The notes: generated by a model not told the origin, from the letters alone. 64,000 bases of DNA from Pseudomonadota bacterium (GCA_023433705.1 JAEYUC010000095.1:124001-188000); one strand, 5' to 3'; counted from the first letter of the stretch, positions 20,528 through 29,440 are shown. Program-made: numbers and translations.

Positions 20528-21790
20528 ATGATCGACATCGAGAAATGGCGGGAGATCTTCAGCACGTTGCGCCGTCACAAGCTGCGCACCGCGCTCACCG
20601 CGTTCGGCGTGTTCTGGGGCATCTTCATGCTCACGGTGCTGATGGGCGCGGGTCGGGGCCTGCAGAAGGGCGTGGACGAGGGGTTTCCGCGTGTCACGAA
20701 CACGGTGTGGATCTGGTCGCAGGGACCGACCCAGATACCTTATCAGGGAATGCCGATCGGCCGGCAGGTCGTGTTCAAGCCCGAGTACACGGAGATCATC
20801 AAGAAGAACGTCCCGAGCGTCGGGCGTATCGACGGACAGAACTCGGTCGGGGTCTGGGGCGGCAGCGCGCCTTACACGGTGCACGGATCGCGCAACGGCG
20901 CCTTCAGCATCCAGGGCGGTTTCGCCGGCATCGAGGACGTCAACGCGCTGCGCATCGTGTCGGGCCGTTCGCTCAACGAGTTCGACGAGCGGCAGCGCCG
21001 CAAGGTGGCCGTCATCGGCCAGCGCGTGCGCGACCAGCTGTTCGCGCCGGGTGAAAGCCCGCTCGGCGCGGAGATCACGATCAACGGCATCAGCTTCCAG
21101 GTTATCGGCGTCTTCGAGTCCATGGAGGACGGCAACCAGCAGCAGGAAGAAGAGCGCATCTATCTACCGAACGGGACGCTCAGGTACGCGTTCAACCAGA
21201 CGGGCCGGATCGGCAGTTTCGTCGTGATTCCGAAGCCCGGCGTCCATGCGCGCGAGGCCGAGAACGACGTGAAGGCCTATCTCGCGCAGATCAACAAGGT
21301 CCACCCGGACGACAAGGGCGTGTTCGGCAGCTTCAACCTGCAGGACCAGTTCGAGAAGGTGCAGGGGCTGTTCACCGGGATCAATGTATTCAGCTGGGTT
21401 GTCGCCATCGGCACCATCTTCGCGGGCGCGGTCGGCGTCGGAAACATCATGCTGATCGTGGTGAAGGAAAGGACCCGCGAGATCGGGCTGCGCAAGGCGC
21501 TCGGCGCCACGCCGCTCTCGATCGTCGCGATGATCATGCAGGAATCGCTGTTCATCACGGCGGTCGCGGGATATGCGGGACTGGTCGCCGGCACGCTGTT
21601 GATCGAATCGATCGGGGCGGCGATGCAGGCGAGCGGCGGCAAGGCCGGGTTCTTCGGCGCGCCAGAAGTGGAGTTCGGCACCGCGATCACCGCGCTCGTG
21701 GTGCTCGTGATCGCGGGCCTGCTGGCCTCGCTGATGCCGGCGGCCAAGGCCGCGGCCGTGAACCCGATCGTTGCCCTGCAGGACGAATAG
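20528..21790 (+). CDS. MacB-like ABC permease (FtsX fold), second
   Basis: 420 residues and paralogous to the gene before it. The N-terminus again has KLRTALTAFGVFWGIFMLTV, and the coupling segment VKERTREIGLRKALGATP differs at only two positions. It carries the same periplasmic domain and three C-terminal helices. It starts 8 bases after the first permease, behind GGAGCC. The pair arose by tandem duplication and both copies look intact. Confidence 0.92.
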   Translation: MIDIEKWREIFSTLRRHKLRTALTAFGVFWGIFMLTVLMGAGRGLQKGVDEGFPRVTNTVWIWSQGPTQIPYQGMPIGRQVVFKPEYTEIIKKNVPSVGRIDGQNSVGVWGGSAPYTVHGSRNGAFSIQGGFAGIEDVNALRIVSGRSLNEFDERQRRKVAVIGQRVRDQLFAPGESPLGAEITINGISFQVIGVFESMEDGNQQQEEERIYLPNGTLRYAFNQTGRIGSFVVIPKPGVHAREAENDVKAYLAQINKVHPDDKGVFGSFNLQDQFEKVQGLFTGINVFSWVVAIGTIFAGAVGVGNIMLIVVKERTREIGLRKALGATPLSIVAMIMQESLFITAVAGYAGLVAGTLLIESIGAAMQASGGKAGFFGAPEVEFGTAITALVVLVIAGLLASLMPAAKAAAVNPIVALQDE

Positions 21791-21812
21791 TTAGAAGGTA
21801 TCGGACAACAAA

Positions 21813-22892
21813 ATGAAGCGAATCCTCAAGTATCTGATTCTCGGCGTCATCGGCCTCGTGTTCATCGGGACCTTCGTGTTCCTGTTCCGCAAGTCGCAGA
21901 CTCCGCCGGAGGTCTTCCAGGTCGACGCGCCGGCGCGCATGACCATCGTCAAGAAGACGGTGGCCACGGGCAAGGTGATTCCGCGCCGCGAGATCGAGGT
22001 GAAAGCGCAGGTGTCTGGCGTCGTCGAGAAGCTCTACGTGGTCGCGGGCCAGACGGTCAAGAAGGGCGCGGTCATCGCGCGCATCGCGCTGCGGCCCAAC
22101 ATGCTGAACGTCGCGACGGCCGAGGCGCAGTTGCTGCAGGCACGCATCAACCTGCAGAACCAGGCGGCCGACATGCAGCGTTACCAGAAACTGCTGGCCG
22201 ACCGGGTCATCTCGGAGTCGCAGTTCCGGCAGTACGAGACCAACTACAACCTGCAGAAGGAAGCGGTCACCTCGGCGGAGGACACCGTGAACCTGCTCAA
22301 GACCGGCGCCACGAAGAGCTCGGGCATGGTCTCGAACATGATTCCCGCGACGATCGACGGCACGGTGCTCGACGTACCCAACAAGGAAGGCGCATTCATC
22401 CTCGAGTCGAGCACGTTCCAGTCTGGCACGTCGCTCGCGACGCTCGCCGACATGAACGACATGATCTTCGAGGGCCTGGTCGACGAATCCGAGGTCGGCA
22501 AGCTCAAGCAGGGCATGGAGCTCGTGCTCAACGTCGGAGCGCTGCCGGAGAAGCCGTTCAAGGCCTCGCTCGAATACATCGCGCCGAAGGGCGTGACCGA
22601 CCAGGGCACGATCAAGTTCACGATCCGCGCGGCGGTGACGCTCGACGAGTCGCTGTTCCTGCGCTCCAACTACAGCGCCAACGCCGACATCGTGCTCGAC
22701 AAGCGCGAAGACGTGCTCGCGATCAACGAAGCCAACCTGCTCATCGAGGGCGACAAGACCTACGTCGAAGTCGAAACCGCGCCGCAGGTGTTCGAGAAAC
22801 GCGAGGTCAAGACGGGCCTGTCGGACGGCATCAACATCGAAGTCATGTCGGGTCTGGACGAGGGCACGAAGATCAAGCGCCGCGTCACCTGA
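21813..22892 (+). CDS. Periplasmic adaptor of the ABC exporter (HlyD/MacA type)
   Basis: 359 residues. One N-terminal membrane anchor (about 5-27) is followed by barrel-sandwich halves (EVKAQVSGVVEKLYVVAGQT and a later IDGTVLDVPNKEGAFI), a coiled-coil hairpin (about 95-150) and beta-barrel strands. It links the MacB-like permeases to an outer-membrane channel. No TolC-type gene is nearby, so an unlinked one must serve. A short CCCGAAATCGGG hairpin lies at 22914-22925 after the stop. Confidence 0.9.
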   Translation: MKRILKYLILGVIGLVFIGTFVFLFRKSQTPPEVFQVDAPARMTIVKKTVATGKVIPRREIEVKAQVSGVVEKLYVVAGQTVKKGAVIARIALRPNMLNVATAEAQLLQARINLQNQAADMQRYQKLLADRVISESQFRQYETNYNLQKEAVTSAEDTVNLLKTGATKSSGMVSNMIPATIDGTVLDVPNKEGAFILESSTFQSGTSLATLADMNDMIFEGLVDESEVGKLKQGMELVLNVGALPEKPFKASLEYIAPKGVTDQGTIKFTIRAAVTLDESLFLRSNYSANADIVLDKREDVLAINEANLLIEGDKTYVEVETAPQVFEKREVKTGLSDGINIEVMSGLDEGTKIKRRVT

Positions 22893-22949
22893 TCAACGGC
22901 CTCCAGCTTCCGTCCCGAAATCGGGCACGCGTGGCGCGGGAGGGGCTAC

Positions 22950-23393
22950 ATGGTCGAGAATCGCGCGGTGAGCACCAGAGCCCGTTCCTATCTGATCAAG
23001 GCGAATGTCCGCGATCCGCGCGCGAAGCGTTTCGGGTTCACGGCGCAGAAGACGATGTACGGCGGCAAGAACATCGCGGTCGGCGATGAGATCTTCGTCT
23101 TCGACAGCGAGAACGGAGGCGGGTCCGGGCTCGTCGCGCGCGGTGTCGTCACCGTCATGCGGGCGGTTCCGTTGAAACCCGGCCTCGAGCGGCAGACACC
23201 GCGGGTGAGCATCGAGGTGCGCCGCACGAAACTCGCGAGCCGGCGTCTCGGGCGCGACGAACTCAAACCGCATCGCGACTGGGATGATGGCAAGCCGCAG
23301 ACCGAGCTCAACTTCAAGTTCTACCGGCAGGCCACCGACAAGATCGGAGGCATCTCCGACGCGGCCGCGAGGTTCCTGGCGGGATTTTTCTGA
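22950..23393 (+). CDS. Small protein of unknown function, possibly PUA/EVE-like
   Basis: 147 residues, ATG behind GGGAGGGG. I do not recognise the family. The segment GDEIFVFDSENGGGSG then LVARGVVTVM resembles the beta-barrel core of PUA/EVE-type domains, which bind modified nucleic-acid bases, but the match is by pattern only. It is basic, has no signal peptide, and ends ARFLAGFF. The ABM-like lipoprotein starts 3 bases after its stop, so they are probably co-translated. Confidence 0.7.
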   Translation: MVENRAVSTRARSYLIKANVRDPRAKRFGFTAQKTMYGGKNIAVGDEIFVFDSENGGGSGLVARGVVTVMRAVPLKPGLERQTPRVSIEVRRTKLASRRLGRDELKPHRDWDDGKPQTELNFKFYRQATDKIGGISDAAARFLAGFF

Positions 23394-23396
23394 AGC

Positions 23397-23804
23397 ATGC
23401 GCGCGCAAACCGTTCGAATCACTCGCCGAACGGCAGTCGCCGGAACCCTGGCGCTGACTGTCGCCTCGTGCGCCACTCTCGACGCGGATCCACCGGAGGT
23501 ATCGATGTTCGGGCTGATCGGAAAAATCGTCGCGGTAGCCGGGAAGCGGGATGAACTCGTCGCGATCCTTCTCGAGGGCTCCGGCGAAATGCCCGGCTGC
23601 CTGAGCTACGTGGTGGCGCACGACGCTGCGGATGCAGATTCGATCTGGGTCACCGAAGCGTGGGCGTCGCAGGAACATCACCGCGCTTCGCTGTCGCTGC
23701 CCGCGGTGAAGCAGGCGATCGAGCGCGCGAAGCCGCTGATCTCGAGTTTCGGAAACTTCGTGCAGACGCTGCCCATCGGCGGCCATGGTCTGCACGCCAC
23801 CTGA
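23397..23804 (+). CDS. Exported ABM-fold protein with Tat-like lipoprotein signal
   Basis: 135 residues. The N-terminus has ITRRTAVAGTLAL then TVASC, that is a twin-arginine motif, a hydrophobic stretch and a lipobox cysteine at about residue 31. The ABM-type ferredoxin-like domain then starts at FGLIGKIVAVAGKRDELVAI and has MPGCLSYVVAHDAADADSIW and VTEAWASQEHHRASL. Most ABM proteins are cytoplasmic, so the export signal is notable. An alternative start at ATG 23506 would give the bare domain without export. Confidence 0.75.
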   Translation: MRAQTVRITRRTAVAGTLALTVASCATLDADPPEVSMFGLIGKIVAVAGKRDELVAILLEGSGEMPGCLSYVVAHDAADADSIWVTEAWASQEHHRASLSLPAVKQAIERAKPLISSFGNFVQTLPIGGHGLHAT

Positions 23805-24039
23805 ATCGCCGCCAAGTCAATCGTATCCTGGTGCGCGCGAACGTAGGCGAACGACCCCGTCGCTCTCCCGATCGCGCGAAGTCGTCGTCGCGCGATGCAT
23901 CAACCGCCCAGGATCCGCATACCGGCGCGCGCGACATGAGTTTATCCTCGACGTTGCACCCGCGTCTCTCCACGACCCCGAGCGAGGCGCCGATCGAGTC
24001 CAAGTAGTTAGTGATTCGCGCAGGCCAAGGAGGCAGCAG

Positions 24040-24081
24040 ATGAAAGACGTCGTAATCGGTGGAACGCAGGCACGATCATGA
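24040..24081 (+). CDS. Possible 13-codon leader cistron
   Basis: A strong Shine-Dalgarno (AAGGAGG, 24027-24033) precedes an ATG that opens 13 codons (MKDVVIGGTQARS) and stops at a TGA overlapping the ATG of the next gene (ATGA, 24078-24081). The downstream gene has no good ribosome-binding site of its own, so this mini-cistron may deliver ribosomes by coupling. The 270 bases before it hold no convincing gene. Confidence 0.4.
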   Translation: MKDVVIGGTQARS

Positions 24082-24437
24082 AGCTCAACATCGATCCGGC
24101 GAAGACTGCGCCGAGGCACGTCACCGCGGAATCCGAGGCGCTCGCGGACTGGTACGACGCGCATCCGGCGATCCGCCGCCTGTGGGCCATCCGCGAGGGC
24201 AGCGCGCTGGGGGTCATCGTCACGGTGGAGCCCACCGTGGACAACGCCGATACCGGGCCGACGTGGTTCGCCTGCAACCACCAGTGGGTGCGCGAGATAC
24301 AGTCGATCGCCGGCTGCGACGTCAGACTCGGCCTGCTGGAAGAACCCCTCGAGGGCGAGTTCGAAGTCGACCTGGAAGGTGAGATCGTGGCCGCCTTCAG
24401 CTGGCGCGATCCGACCTGGTTCTGGATGGCTGACTAG
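24078..24437 (+). CDS. Conserved-looking small protein of unknown function
   Basis: 119 residues, no signal peptide or membrane segment. It is rich in Trp and acidic residues (ALADWYDAHPAIRRLWAI, GPTWFACNHQWVREI, FSWRDPTWFWMAD). I do not recognise the family. Its codon use matches its neighbours. Its start overlaps a short upstream cistron. A hairpin (24448-24470) lies just after the stop. Confidence 0.65.
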   Translation: MKLNIDPAKTAPRHVTAESEALADWYDAHPAIRRLWAIREGSALGVIVTVEPTVDNADTGPTWFACNHQWVREIQSIAGCDVRLGLLEEPLEGEFEVDLEGEIVAAFSWRDPTWFWMAD

Positions 24438-24447
24438 CTGATCTCCG

Positions 24448-24470
24448 CCCGTCGCAACGAAGACGACGGG
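24448..24470 (+). terminator. Hairpin after the 24078 gene
   Basis: CCCGTCG, a 9-base loop, then CGACGGG. There is no U-tract, so it is a weak terminator candidate. Confidence 0.35.
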
Positions 24471-24710
24471 TGTCAGCTCGCCGAGGGGCTGCGATCGAGG
24501 GGCGCATTTTCCACCCGTTCGTGCGCCGCCACGGCAGGCCAGCCACGCGGCGATGCGACGGGCGGAGTGTTCCTCCCGACATGTCGTTCGTGCATTTCGA
24601 TATAAGCAATGCCGCCGAATGCGCTCCCGCGCGGTGCGCGCTCAGAACCTTCGGACGCATCGTCATTCTGATCCGCCATTTATTGCGGGAAACCCCGCGC
24701 GGGTAGATTG

Positions 24711-24738
24711 CCCTGACCAAACTAATCACTCGTCAGGG
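24711..24738 (+). promoter_or_regulatory. 5' leader hairpin overlapping the ribosome-binding site
   Basis: CCCTGAC (24711-24717) pairs with GTCAGGG (24732-24738). The right arm runs into the Shine-Dalgarno region GGGAAG just before ATG 24749. A smaller GCGGG-AAAC-CCCGC hairpin lies at 24685-24698. The 311-base gap (24438-24748) otherwise holds no gene I can support. The hairpin could hide the ribosome-binding site of the TonB receptor. Confidence 0.35.
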
Positions 24739-24748
24739 AAGAAGTACC

Positions 24749-27322
24749 ATGAGTCTCTCTCGCGTCTCCTCTCCGCAGACCGGCGTCGCCGTGGCCGTCG
24801 CCCTGGCGCTCTCGGGCGCCACGTTCGCGGACGACGCCGCCGCCGCCACGGCCATCGCGACCACCGCGACCGTCACCGACGGCGATGCATCACTGGAGCA
24901 GGTCATCGTCACGGGCACGCGCCGTGCCGAGCGCACGGTGCTGGAGTCGAACGTGCCGGTCGACGTGGTCTCGAGCCAGGACCTGCAGAAGACGGCAACC
25001 GCCGACATCAATGGCAAGCTCCAGGCACTCGTGCCGTCGTTCAACGTGCGGCGCATTCCGACCTCGGACGGCTCGATCTTCGTGCGCCCGGCCACGCTGC
25101 GGAATCTCTCGCCGGATCACACGCTGGTGCTGGTCAACGGCAAACGCTTCCATCGCTCCGCCTTCGTCGACGTCACCGCGCGCGGCGCACAGGCCGTGAA
25201 TCTCGCCGTGCTGCCGGCCGGCGCCTTCAAACGCACCGAGGTGCTGCGTGACGGCGCGGCGGCGCAGTACGGTTCGGATGCGATCGCGGGCGTGCTCAAT
25301 TTCATCCTCAACGATCAGCCCGGCACCGACGCGTACGTGCAGTTCGGCGAGTTTTCGAAGGGCGACGGCGAGAACCTGCAGGTCGGCGTGTCCAGCGGCT
25401 TTCGCCTGGGCGCCGGCGGCTTCCTCAACTTCGCGGCCGAATACGTGGACGGCGAGGCCAGCAACAACGGCATCCAGCGCGCGGACGCGGCCGCGATCGC
25501 GCTGCAGGGCGAGCCCTACGCGAGCGCCGTGGGCGACATCGGCAAGGTCGTGCAGCGTTACGGCCTGCCCAGGCTCGAGAGCAAGAAGGTGTTCGTCAAC
25601 GCGGGTTACGACATCTCGGACAGCCTGCAGGTCTATGCCTTCGGCAACTACACCGAGGACAGCGGCGTCGCGGATTTCAATTATCGCCCGTCGCTCACGG
25701 TGACCGGCGTCGACGCGGACGGCGCGACCGTCACATTCGCGCGCAATGGCGGCTACAACATCAAGCCGAACGGGCACCACTCCATCTACCAGACGGACGG
25801 ATCCAACGCGGGCGGTAGTTGGACCGCGATCGATCCCCACTTCGATCTGCTCGAGATCTATCCGGGCGGATTCACGCCGCGCTTCGGCTCCGATACGCGC
25901 GATTCCAGTTTCGCGGCGGGCGTCAAGGGCGAAGCCGGCAGTCTCGGCTGGGACTTCTCCGCATCGCTCGGCAGCAATCGCATCGACTACTGGCTCGAGG
26001 AGTCGATCAATCTTTCGCTGGGCTCGGCGTCGCCGACGGAGTTCGAGAATGGCGGCCGCGAGCAACGTGAGCAGACCGCGAACCTCGACTTCGTGTACGA
26101 ATGGAAGACCGCGCTCGCGAATCCGGTGAACGTCGGCTTCGGCCTCGAATATCGCCGCGAGGAATTCAGCATTTACGCCGGCGAGGAAGCATCGTGGATC
26201 CTCGGGCCGTTGCGCGACCTGTCGCCGGCGGCGAACGGCTTCCCGGGTGCGCATCCCGCTACCGCCGGTTCCTGGTCGAGCCACAACACCGCGGCCTACG
26301 TCGACTTCGATGTCGATCTCACGGAGCGCCTCAACATCGGCGTCGCCGGACGTTACGAGGACTACTCGCTGTTCGGCTCGACGACCAACGGCAAACTGGC
26401 GGCGCGATTCGCGTTCAATGACGCGGTCAGCGTCCGCGGCGCGATCAGCACGGGGTTCCGTGCGCCGACGCCGGGCCAGCAGTACCTGCAGAACGTGAGC
26501 CAGAACCCGAACCTCGTGCCGACGATCCCGCGTTCGGTCGACGTGCGCGCGCAATTGCCGTCGAATTCCGCGGCCGCGGCGCTGTTCGGCGGCGTCGCGC
26601 TGCGCCCCGAGGAGTCGACGAACTTCAGCCTCGGCGTGGTGCTGCAGCCGCTCGATGGATTGTCTATCACGCTCGATGCCTACCAGATCGACATCGATGA
26701 CCGCATCGGTCTATCCACCGACTTCGAGCTCACCGACGCGCAGCGCGCGCAACTGGCGGCGATCGACGTGCCGCTCGCGAGCGAGCTCACACACGTGCGC
26801 TTCTACACGAACAGCTTCGACACGCGCACCAAGGGCCTGGATCTCGTCGCCGCGTGGCGCGGCTCGGCGGGTCCGGGTCGGGTCGGCGTGACGCTGGCCG
26901 GCAATTACAACGAGACCGGGTTCCGCAGGTTCGATCCCGCCCTGTTCAACGAACCGACGCGCGTGGGATTCCTCGAGACGATCCCGAACTTCACGAGCCA
27001 CCTGTCGGCCGACTACGAACTGGGCAAGTGGCGGCTGACGGGCCGGGCGCGGCACTTCGGCAGCTGGACCTACGTCGCGAACACCAACGCCGCCAGTCCG
27101 GTTTACGAGGACATCGGCGCGGAGACGTTCTTCGATCTGGTGGGTAACTACCAGTTCTCGGACAGCGTGAACGTATCGGTGGGCGTCGAGAACGTGTTCG
27201 ACAACTTCATCCAGGAAGTGGGACTCGTCACGGTGCGCAACAACGGCCGTCTGTATCCGGGCGGCGCGCCCTACGAGAACGACGGCCGACAGGTGTACGC
27301 GCGGGTCGGCATCCGCTTCTAG
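24749..27322 (+). CDS. TonB-dependent outer-membrane receptor
   Basis: 857 residues with a signal peptide (about 1-27). The TonB-box region LEQVIVTGTRRAERTVLESN comes first, then the plug domain (NVPVDVVSSQDLQK, VLRDGAAAQYGSDAIAGVLN) and a 22-strand-type barrel ending in RVGIRF with a terminal Phe. It imports a bulky substrate with TonB energy. A mutarotase and a fucosidase follow, which points to fucose-containing glycans, though the substrate is an inference. Confidence 0.92.
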   Translation: MSLSRVSSPQTGVAVAVALALSGATFADDAAAATAIATTATVTDGDASLEQVIVTGTRRAERTVLESNVPVDVVSSQDLQKTATADINGKLQALVPSFNVRRIPTSDGSIFVRPATLRNLSPDHTLVLVNGKRFHRSAFVDVTARGAQAVNLAVLPAGAFKRTEVLRDGAAAQYGSDAIAGVLNFILNDQPGTDAYVQFGEFSKGDGENLQVGVSSGFRLGAGGFLNFAAEYVDGEASNNGIQRADAAAIALQGEPYASAVGDIGKVVQRYGLPRLESKKVFVNAGYDISDSLQVYAFGNYTEDSGVADFNYRPSLTVTGVDADGATVTFARNGGYNIKPNGHHSIYQTDGSNAGGSWTAIDPHFDLLEIYPGGFTPRFGSDTRDSSFAAGVKGEAGSLGWDFSASLGSNRIDYWLEESINLSLGSASPTEFENGGREQREQTANLDFVYEWKTALANPVNVGFGLEYRREEFSIYAGEEASWILGPLRDLSPAANGFPGAHPATAGSWSSHNTAAYVDFDVDLTERLNIGVAGRYEDYSLFGSTTNGKLAARFAFNDAVSVRGAISTGFRAPTPGQQYLQNVSQNPNLVPTIPRSVDVRAQLPSNSAAAALFGGVALRPEESTNFSLGVVLQPLDGLSITLDAYQIDIDDRIGLSTDFELTDAQRAQLAAIDVPLASELTHVRFYTNSFDTRTKGLDLVAAWRGSAGPGRVGVTLAGNYNETGFRRFDPALFNEPTRVGFLETIPNFTSHLSADYELGKWRLTGRARHFGSWTYVANTNAASPVYEDIGAETFFDLVGNYQFSDSVNVSVGVENVFDNFIQEVGLVTVRNNGRLYPGGAPYENDGRQVYARVGIRF

Positions 27323-27339
27323 CCAATCGCCGGGATTGC

Positions 27340-27368
27340 GGCGCCCGGCGAGCCCCTCGCCGGGCGCC
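27340..27368 (+). terminator. Strong hairpin after the TonB receptor
   Basis: GGCGCCCGGCGAG (27340-27352), loop CCC, then CTCGCCGGGCGCC (27356-27368). It is a perfect 13-pair stem without a U-tract. It may end or attenuate transcription between the receptor and the mutarotase. Confidence 0.55.
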
Positions 27369-27421
27369 CCCATGTTCGCGGCCGATTCGCGAACGGCCCG
27401 CGGATGCCGTACGGTTCGCAC

Positions 27422-27763
27422 ATGCGTACGACAGGAACGGTGAAACGTTTCGGCCAGATCCTGAGGCTCCGGCCCGAACATCGCGACGAATACGTCCGGC
27501 AGCACGCGGCCGTCTGGCCCGAGGTGCTCGAGCAGATCGAACGCTCGAACATCCGCAACTACTCCATCTACCTGCGCGACGGCATCCTGTTCGCGTACTT
27601 CGAATACGTGGGCAGCGACTTCGCCGCGGACATGCGCGCCATGGCCGCGGATCCGGCCACGCGGCGCTGGTGGGCGCTCATGGAGCCGATGCAGGAGAAA
27701 TGGCCCACGGCCTCGACCGAGGAGTGGTGGTCGAACATGACCGAAGTGTTCCATCTCGAGTGA
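27422..27763 (+). CDS. L-rhamnose/L-fucose mutarotase family protein (RhaM-like)
   Basis: 113 residues from ATG 27422; an in-frame ATG at 27404 is the alternative. The RhaM/DUF718 pattern is clear: LRLRPEHRDEYVRQHAAVWP with the catalytic-type His, then IRNYSIYLRDGILFAYFEY, RRWWALMEPM and a closing MTEVFHLE. It interconverts alpha and beta anomers of a 6-deoxy sugar. Placed 10 bases before a fucosidase, its substrate is more likely L-fucose than L-rhamnose; this is inference from context. Confidence 0.87.
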   Translation: MRTTGTVKRFGQILRLRPEHRDEYVRQHAAVWPEVLEQIERSNIRNYSIYLRDGILFAYFEYVGSDFAADMRAMAADPATRRWWALMEPMQEKWPTASTEEWWSNMTEVFHLE

Positions 27764-27773
27764 GGGCCTGACG

Positions 27774-29264
27774 ATGCGCAAGTTTGCGATGCTTTTCCTG
27801 GTGTTCGCCGCGTCCGCGGCCGGCGCGCAGCGCTTCACGCCGGACTGGGAGTCCATCGACAGCCGGCCGACACCGCAGTGGTGGCGCGACGCGAAGTTCG
27901 GGATCTTCATCCACTGGGGCGTGTATTCGGTTCCCGCGTTCGCGACCAAGGGCGAATACGCGGAGTGGTACTGGGAGCGCATCGGGAGGCCGGGCAATCC
28001 CGATCCGGCGTCGAGGGATGCGCAGATCCGCGTCGAGACGCGCGCGTTCCACGACCGCGTCTACGGCCGCGACTTCGAATACGCAGCCTTCGCGCCGATG
28101 TTCCGTGCCGAAATGTTCGATGCGAGTCACTGGGCGCGGACGCTGAAGCGTTCCGGCGCGAAGTATGTCGTGCTGGTGTCCAAGCACCACGACGGTTTCG
28201 CGTTGTGGCCCTCGCGCGAGGCCGACGCGGGCTGGGGGCGGCCGTGGAACTCTATGGCCATCGGTCCGCAGCGCGACCTGGTCGGAGATCTGACTACCGC
28301 GGTGCGCGAGCAGGGCCTCGAGATGGGTTTCTACTTTTCGCTGTACGAGTGGTTCAACCCGATGTGGCTCGCGGATCGCGGCAAATACGTCGAGCAGCAC
28401 ATGTTTCCGCAGTTCAAGGACCTCGTGACCCGTTACTCGCCGGCGATCATCTTTTCCGACGGCGAGTGGGATCTGCCATCGGAGCAATGGCGTGCCCCGG
28501 AATTGCTGGCCTGGCTGTTCAACGACAGTCCCGTCGCCCAAAAAGTGGTGGTCAACGACCGGTGGGGAAAAGAAACCCGGCACCGGCATGGGGGTTACTA
28601 CACGACGGAGTACGGCGCGGGACTGCCGGGCGAGGCGCACGCGTGGGAGGAGAACCGCGGCATCGGACATTCCTACGGCTTCAATCGCAACGAAACGCTC
28701 GACGATTACGCGACCGGCCAGCGGCTGCTGCTCACACTGCTCGACACGGTGAGCCGCGGTGGCAACCTGCTGCTCAACATCGGGCCCACGGCCGACGGGC
28801 GGATCCCGGTGGTGATGGAGGAACGGCTCGCGTATCTCGGCGCGTGGCTCGAGCACAATGGCGAGGCCGTATACGGCACGCGCACGTTCCGCGACGGCGC
28901 GCAATGGACCGCCGGTCGCCGGCAGGAGCTCGACACGTCGACTAACTATCGCGCGAAATACGACGTCGAACGGTTATTGCTGAGCCCGGCGCCGGGCGAT
29001 GCGCGCAAGGAAATCCTGTTCACCCGCAACGGCGACGCGTTGTACGCAATCCTGCCCCGATATCCCGACGGTCCGCTCGTGGTGCGGGACGTGCGGGCGG
29101 TGAAGGGAGCGAAGGTGTCGCTGCTGGGTTCGCGACACACGCAGGTCGCCTGGCGGCAGAGAGGGGCGGACCTCGTCATCCAGGCGCCTGCCCTGAAGGA
29201 CGGCGAATTGCCCTTCGCGGGTGCGTTCGTGTTCAGGATCGACCGCGTGGAATCAACCCACTGA
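27774..29264 (+). CDS. GH29 alpha-L-fucosidase, exported
   Basis: 496 residues. The signal peptide runs to about residue 19 (ASAAGAQ). GH29 motifs: AKFGIFIHWGVYSVPAF, YVVLVSKHHDGFALWPS, and IIFSDGEWDL, whose Asp is the expected nucleophile. NLLLNIGPTADGRIP follows, then a beta-sandwich C-terminal part. It hydrolyses terminal alpha-L-fucosyl links in the periplasm or outside. It follows the mutarotase, consistent with fucoside scavenging. Confidence 0.93.
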   Translation: MRKFAMLFLVFAASAAGAQRFTPDWESIDSRPTPQWWRDAKFGIFIHWGVYSVPAFATKGEYAEWYWERIGRPGNPDPASRDAQIRVETRAFHDRVYGRDFEYAAFAPMFRAEMFDASHWARTLKRSGAKYVVLVSKHHDGFALWPSREADAGWGRPWNSMAIGPQRDLVGDLTTAVREQGLEMGFYFSLYEWFNPMWLADRGKYVEQHMFPQFKDLVTRYSPAIIFSDGEWDLPSEQWRAPELLAWLFNDSPVAQKVVVNDRWGKETRHRHGGYYTTEYGAGLPGEAHAWEENRGIGHSYGFNRNETLDDYATGQRLLLTLLDTVSRGGNLLLNIGPTADGRIPVVMEERLAYLGAWLEHNGEAVYGTRTFRDGAQWTAGRRQELDTSTNYRAKYDVERLLLSPAPGDARKEILFTRNGDALYAILPRYPDGPLVVRDVRAVKGAKVSLLGSRHTQVAWRQRGADLVIQAPALKDGELPFAGAFVFRIDRVESTH

Positions 29265-29407
29265 TCCAGGCCGGGATTGCGGATTGGTAGTTAGCCCGGG
29301 CGGCCGCCTGCTTCGTCTGTAGGCCGGCGCCCGTTCTTGTTTGCACCATCCGTCCCTTATTCGAACTTGATAGTTCATGAGCGACAATAGTTGCTTACAA
29401 TGAAGCA

Positions 29408-29440
29408 ATGACCGAATTCGAAACCCCCGCGCGGGGCTGA
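29408..29440 (+). CDS. Possible 10-codon upstream ORF
   Basis: An ATG at 29408 opens MTEFETPARG and stops 3 bases before ATG 29444 of the trehalose synthase. Its end lies in a CCCCGCGCGGGG palindrome (29425-29436) whose right side is the only Shine-Dalgarno-like sequence for the main gene. It may be a coupling or attenuation device, or chance. The rest of the gap 29265-29407 holds only short hairpins. Confidence 0.25.
   Translation: MTEFETPARG

Noticed and set aside
23805..24039. Possible small gene between the ABM lipoprotein and the mini-cistron
   Set aside because: Frames here are Arg-rich shadows on both strands with no usable start.
24470..24706. Short open frames in the gap before the TonB receptor
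   Set aside because: No ribosome-binding site, no domain, and both strands are equally open.
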